Source of the DNA: DASSUW01 sp963774155
GTDB lineage: Bacteria > Actinomycetota > Thermoleophilia > Solirubrobacterales > Solirubrobacteraceae
DNA: 64,000 nt
Direction: 5' to 3'
NCBI GenBank assembly: GCA_963774155.1
Contig: CAVZDW010000013.1
Location: forward strand, 62,001-126,000
Shown: one piece after another, positions 61,337 to 64,000 of the stretch
Position numbering within the stretch: the stretch's first letter is position 1
Layout of the letters: the number at the start of each line of letters is the position of its first letter
The notes under the pieces: generated by a model
Database searches by the model: none
The model's input: only the letters and a program-made list of their open reading frames with translations
What the model was told of the DNA's origin: nothing
Translations under genes and position numbers: made by a program

Positions 61337-61407
61337 GGGCGATGGAAGCCCTCCGGTGAGCAACGGTCAACCCCTCGATCCCGCGTGCTGCGGGAATCGC
61401 CTCGGGC

Positions 61408-62199
61408 CTACTCCGCAAGCAGCGCGAATTGCCGTGCCTGCGCGACGAGCGCGCCGGACTCGTCCCAGACGTCGAAGTCCTCCTCGTGGAAGCCGCCGAT
61501 GACGTGGCGGGTCTTCACGTGGCACGCGAGCCAGCCTGGCGCGGGTCGCCGGCGCACGTGGACGGTGAGCTCCATCGTGGCCGACCCCTGGACGCCGAGG
61601 TCGAGCACGGCGGGCGCGGCGGCGTCGACGAGCGCGGCGAGGGCGAGCGGGTCCGGCTCGCGCCCGTCCTTGAAGCGCATCCAGAACGTCACCGTGGGGT
61701 CGCCCGACGGCGTGCCGCTCGTCCAGCCCGGCGGCAGGTCCGAGCGGTACTCGACCCGGTCGGTGATGCTCACCCCGGGCATCGCGCCGTTCGCGAGCAC
61801 GGCCGGCGTCTGGGCCGGTGGCGGCAGATGCGGCTGCGCGACCAGCGGATGCGTGCGGCCGGTGGCCTGCGTGAGGTCGCCGAAGGTGGACACGAGGCGG
61901 ACGATCTCGCGGCCGCCCTGGATGAGGCGCGCCTCGCCGGTCGCGACACGGCGGCCGACGCGGACGACCTCGGTGTGGACCTCCGCCGGCCCGACGGCGC
62001 CGGGTCGCAGGAAGTGCGCGGACGTCACGAGCGGGTCGGGGAAGGGGATGTCGGCCTGGAGGGCCCGGAGGGCCACGGCCAGCATGTAGCCGCCGTTCGG
62101 CGTGCCGCCGAGCGCGGTCCAGCGGTCGGTCAGCCGAGCGGTGTGGCGGTGCTCGCCGGCGGGTTCGACCGCGGTGTCGGCATCGAAGGCATGGGTCAT
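61408..62199 (-). CDS. Acyl-CoA thioesterase family protein
   Basis: 263 aa, ATG at 62199. Double hot-dog thioesterase (TesB/4HBT_3 type): RWTALGGTPNGGYMLAVALRALQ and the C-terminal MELTVHVRRRPAPGWLACHVKTRHVIGGFHEEDFDVWDESGALVAQARQFALL. Hydrolyses acyl-CoA; near acyl-CoA dehydrogenase but on the other strand. Confidence 0.88.
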   Translation of the reverse strand: MTHAFDADTAVEPAGEHRHTARLTDRWTALGGTPNGGYMLAVALRALQADIPFPDPLVTSAHFLRPGAVGPAEVHTEVVRVGRRVATGEARLIQGGREIVRLVSTFGDLTQATGRTHPLVAQPHLPPPAQTPAVLANGAMPGVSITDRVEYRSDLPPGWTSGTPSGDPTVTFWMRFKDGREPDPLALAALVDAAAPAVLDLGVQGSATMELTVHVRRRPAPGWLACHVKTRHVIGGFHEEDFDVWDESGALVAQARQFALLAE

Positions 62200-62258
62200 C
62201 GCCCGGCACGGTGACCGAGCCGGTCTGGAGTCTCAACTACCTCACGGGTAATGACTTG

Positions 62259-62286
62259 TATAGGTGTGCTATATAGGTAGGCTATG
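62259..62286 (+). promoter_or_regulatory. Tandem operator before the marR gene
   Basis: Two 13-bp direct repeats, TATAGGTGTGCTA (62259-62271) and TATAGGTAGGCTA (62272-62284), each containing an inverted TATAG-N5-CTAT(A/G). The second runs into the ATG at 62284. The area is AT-rich and probably includes the -10. Expected to be bound by the MarR protein itself. Confidence 0.5.
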
Positions 62287-62718
62287 CAAATCGGCACGAC
62301 CTCGTCCCTGGCCATCCAGCTCGAGCGGCGCTTGAGCCGTGTGAACCAGCTCCTGCGCGCGAACGCGCGGGTGCGCAGCAGCGTCGCGGCGCTGTTGACG
62401 CTCCGCCGCCTCGAGGATGAGGGGCCGCTGCGGATCACCGATCTGGCCGCTGCGGAGCTGGTCGCGCAGCCGACGATGACCGGGATCGTTCGCCGCCTCG
62501 CGGCCGACGGGCTGGTCATGCGCTCGTCGGATCCCGACGACGCGCGGGCGGTTCGCGTGGCGCTCACCGAGGCCGGACGCGAGGAGCTCGCCAGCGTGCG
62601 CAGCTCGCGCGTCGCCGTCCTCCAGGACCGGCTCGACCGGCTCGACGACGAAGCCCTCGCCACGCTCGCGGCCGCGCTCCCTGCCCTTGAAGACCTCCTC
62701 CTGACGGACCCCCACTGA
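62284..62718 (+). CDS. MarR-family transcriptional regulator
   Basis: 144 aa, ATG at 62284, apparently with little or no leader. Winged helix: LEDEGPLRITDLAAAELVAQPTMTGIVRRLAADGLVMRSSDPDDARAVRVALTEAG. Typical ligand-controlled repressor; overlaps (TGATG) the MFS transporter that it presumably controls. Confidence 0.93.
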   Translation: MQIGTTSSLAIQLERRLSRVNQLLRANARVRSSVAALLTLRRLEDEGPLRITDLAAAELVAQPTMTGIVRRLAADGLVMRSSDPDDARAVRVALTEAGREELASVRSSRVAVLQDRLDRLDDEALATLAAALPALEDLLLTDPH

Positions 62719-64000
62719 TGCCAATCTCCTCCCCCCGGCTGTTCGACCAGCCACGCGCCGTCCTGGCTGTCGCCTTCGCGTGCGTCGTCGCCTTCATGGG
62801 CATCGGCCTGGTCGACCCGATCCTCCCGACCCTCGCCAGCGAGCTCGACGCGACGCCGAGCGAGGTCTCCCTGCTCTTCACCACCTACTTCGCCATGACC
62901 GGCGTGTCGATGCTCGTCACGGGGTGGGTCGCGAGCCGCATCGGCCCGCGCCGCACGCTGCTGTCCGGGCTCGCGCTGGTCGTGATCTTCTCCGCGCTCG
63001 CGGGCGCGGCCGGCAGCGTGTTCGAGATCGCCGGCTTCCGCCTCGGGTGGGGCCTCGGCAACGCGCTCTTCATCGCCACCGCGCTGTCCGTCATCGTCGG
63101 GTCGGCGGCGGGCGGTCTGACCAGCGCGATCATCCTCTACGAGGCGGCGCTGGGGCTCGGCATCGCGTCCGGCCCGCTGCTCGGCGGCCTGCTCGGCGAC
63201 ATCACGTGGCGCGGGCCGTTCTTCGGCACCGCGGCGCTGATGGCCGTCGGCTTCATCCTCATCACGGTCTTCCTCGAGCCGGTGCCGAAGCCGGCGCGGC
63301 GCGTGTCGTTCACCGATCCGCTGCGCGCGCTGTCGCACGGCGGTCTGCGCTCGATGGCCATCGTGGCCGTCTTCTACAACTTCGGCTTCTTCACGATCCT
63401 CGCCTACACGCCGTTCCTGCTCGGCCTGGGGGCGCACGAGCTCGGCGCGATCTACTTCGGCTGGGGCCTGCTGCTGGCGCTGACGTCCGTGTTCGGGGCC
63501 CAGCGGCTCGAGCGGCGGCTCGGGCTCGTGGTCGTCCTGGGGGTGGCCCTGGGCGGCGTGGCCCTGGACCTGCTCGCCGGCGGGCTGCTGCACGACTCCG
63601 TCGCCGGGCTGATCGTCGTGGTCGTGCTCTCGGGCGGCCTGCTCGGGATCGCCAACACCGTGCTGACCGAAGCCGTCATGGCCGCTGCCGTGGTCGAGCG
63701 GTCGGTCGCCTCTTCCGCCTACAGCTTCGTCCGCTTCACCGGCGGCGCCATCGCGCCGTGGATCGCGGGCAAGCTCGGCGAGCACGTCTCCGAGCCGGCC
63801 CCGATGTACCTCGGCGCCGGCATGGTCGGCTTGTCGGTCGTGGCGCTGGTGCTCTCGCGGCACCACCTCCGCCGCCACGAGGAGCCGGTGATCGAGGCCG
63901 TCCCGGCCGTCCCGACGGGCGCCGTCCTCGTGGCCATGGACGCGACGCCCTCGGCCGAGATCGTGCTGGAGACGGCGGGCCGCGTCGCGCGCTCACGCGG
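62718..64000 (+). CDS. MFS transporter with C-terminal UspA-like domain (runs off window)
   Basis: About 427 residues visible from ATG 62718. Twelve-helix drug-efflux type MFS: DPILPTLASELDATPSEV, the motif-A-like GWVASRIGPRRTLL, and GIASGPLLGGLLGD. After helix 12 (about residue 376) the chain continues past a Pro/Val linker into VLVAMDATPSAEIVLETAGRVA, which looks like the first strand and helix of a universal stress domain. The 3' end lies outside. Substrate unknown; regulated with marR. Confidence 0.85.
   Translation, partial: MPISSPRLFDQPRAVLAVAFACVVAFMGIGLVDPILPTLASELDATPSEVSLLFTTYFAMTGVSMLVTGWVASRIGPRRTLLSGLALVVIFSALAGAAGSVFEIAGFRLGWGLGNALFIATALSVIVGSAAGGLTSAIILYEAALGLGIASGPLLGGLLGDITWRGPFFGTAALMAVGFILITVFLEPVPKPARRVSFTDPLRALSHGGLRSMAIVAVFYNFGFFTILAYTPFLLGLGAHELGAIYFGWGLLLALTSVFGAQRLERRLGLVVVLGVALGGVALDLLAGGLLHDSVAGLIVVVVLSGGLLGIANTVLTEAVMAAAVVERSVASSAYSFVRFTGGAIAPWIAGKLGEHVSEPAPMYLGAGMVGLSVVALVLSRHHLRRHEEPVIEAVPAVPTGAVLVAMDATPSAEIVLETAGRVARSR

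Overview
The window is high-GC DNA, tightly packed with genes that often share GTGA, ATGA or TGATG start/stop overlaps. No gap without a gene exceeds about 215 bp. I saw no rRNA, tRNA, CRISPR array, prophage or intact transposase. Gene content fits an actinobacterium: a group 1h [NiFe]-hydrogenase with DUF5947 and DUF6084 neighbours, DUF1707, DUF4328 and DUF6069 proteins, a TgpA-like transglutaminase, and a complete 14-subunit complex I. A Thermoleophilia/Solirubrobacterales-like lineage is my best guess, but it is an inference.

Layout. 1-2684: 3'-truncated LuxR-type ATPase regulator. 2697-10818: acetate module with a LytS/LytTR two-component system, two sodium/solute (ActP-type) symporters, each with a small membrane partner, and acetyl-CoA synthetase. 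10880-20101: 3-hydroxybutyrate dehydrogenase-like SDR, DUF1707 protein, acyl-CoA ligase, transglutaminase, a two-domain ThyX-like protein, small membrane proteins, and a pilin-like surface protein. 20199-26141 (minus): nuoN, M, L, K, J. 26250-39876 (plus): hypC, second hypC-like gene, hypD, hypE, hydrogenase small and large subunits, a NifU/Rieske-like/DUF5947 protein, DUF6084, an unknown conserved protein, protease, hypA, hypB, a double-SIS protein, a membrane protein and hypF. 39877-41076: Fur-family regulator with a Nur-like operator and a nickel transporter. 41101-46454: AIM24 protein, GAF kinase/NarL regulator pair, SDR, QueA-like enzyme, a MITE-like element, quinone oxidoreductase. 46390-55253 (minus): nuoI to nuoA. 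55318-64000: flavin reductase, cupredoxin, cytochrome c, serS, acyl-CoA dehydrogenase, thioesterase, MarR and an MFS transporter with the start of a UspA-like tail.

The central observation is that the collinear operon nuoABCDEFGHI-JKLMN is broken exactly between nuoI and nuoJ. A roughly 20 kb segment there lies mostly on the opposite strand and carries a full trace-H2-oxidising hydrogenase locus with maturation genes, nickel uptake and likely nickel control. Both the hydrogenase and complex I would feed electrons to the quinone pool.

Four single-base frame problems were noticed: the nuoL 5' end, the hypF middle, the QueA-like 3' end, and the start of a DUF378 gene. They may be sequencing errors or real lesions. 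The flanking acetate genes and acyl-CoA enzymes suggest an organism living on scarce organic acids with H2 as a supplement.
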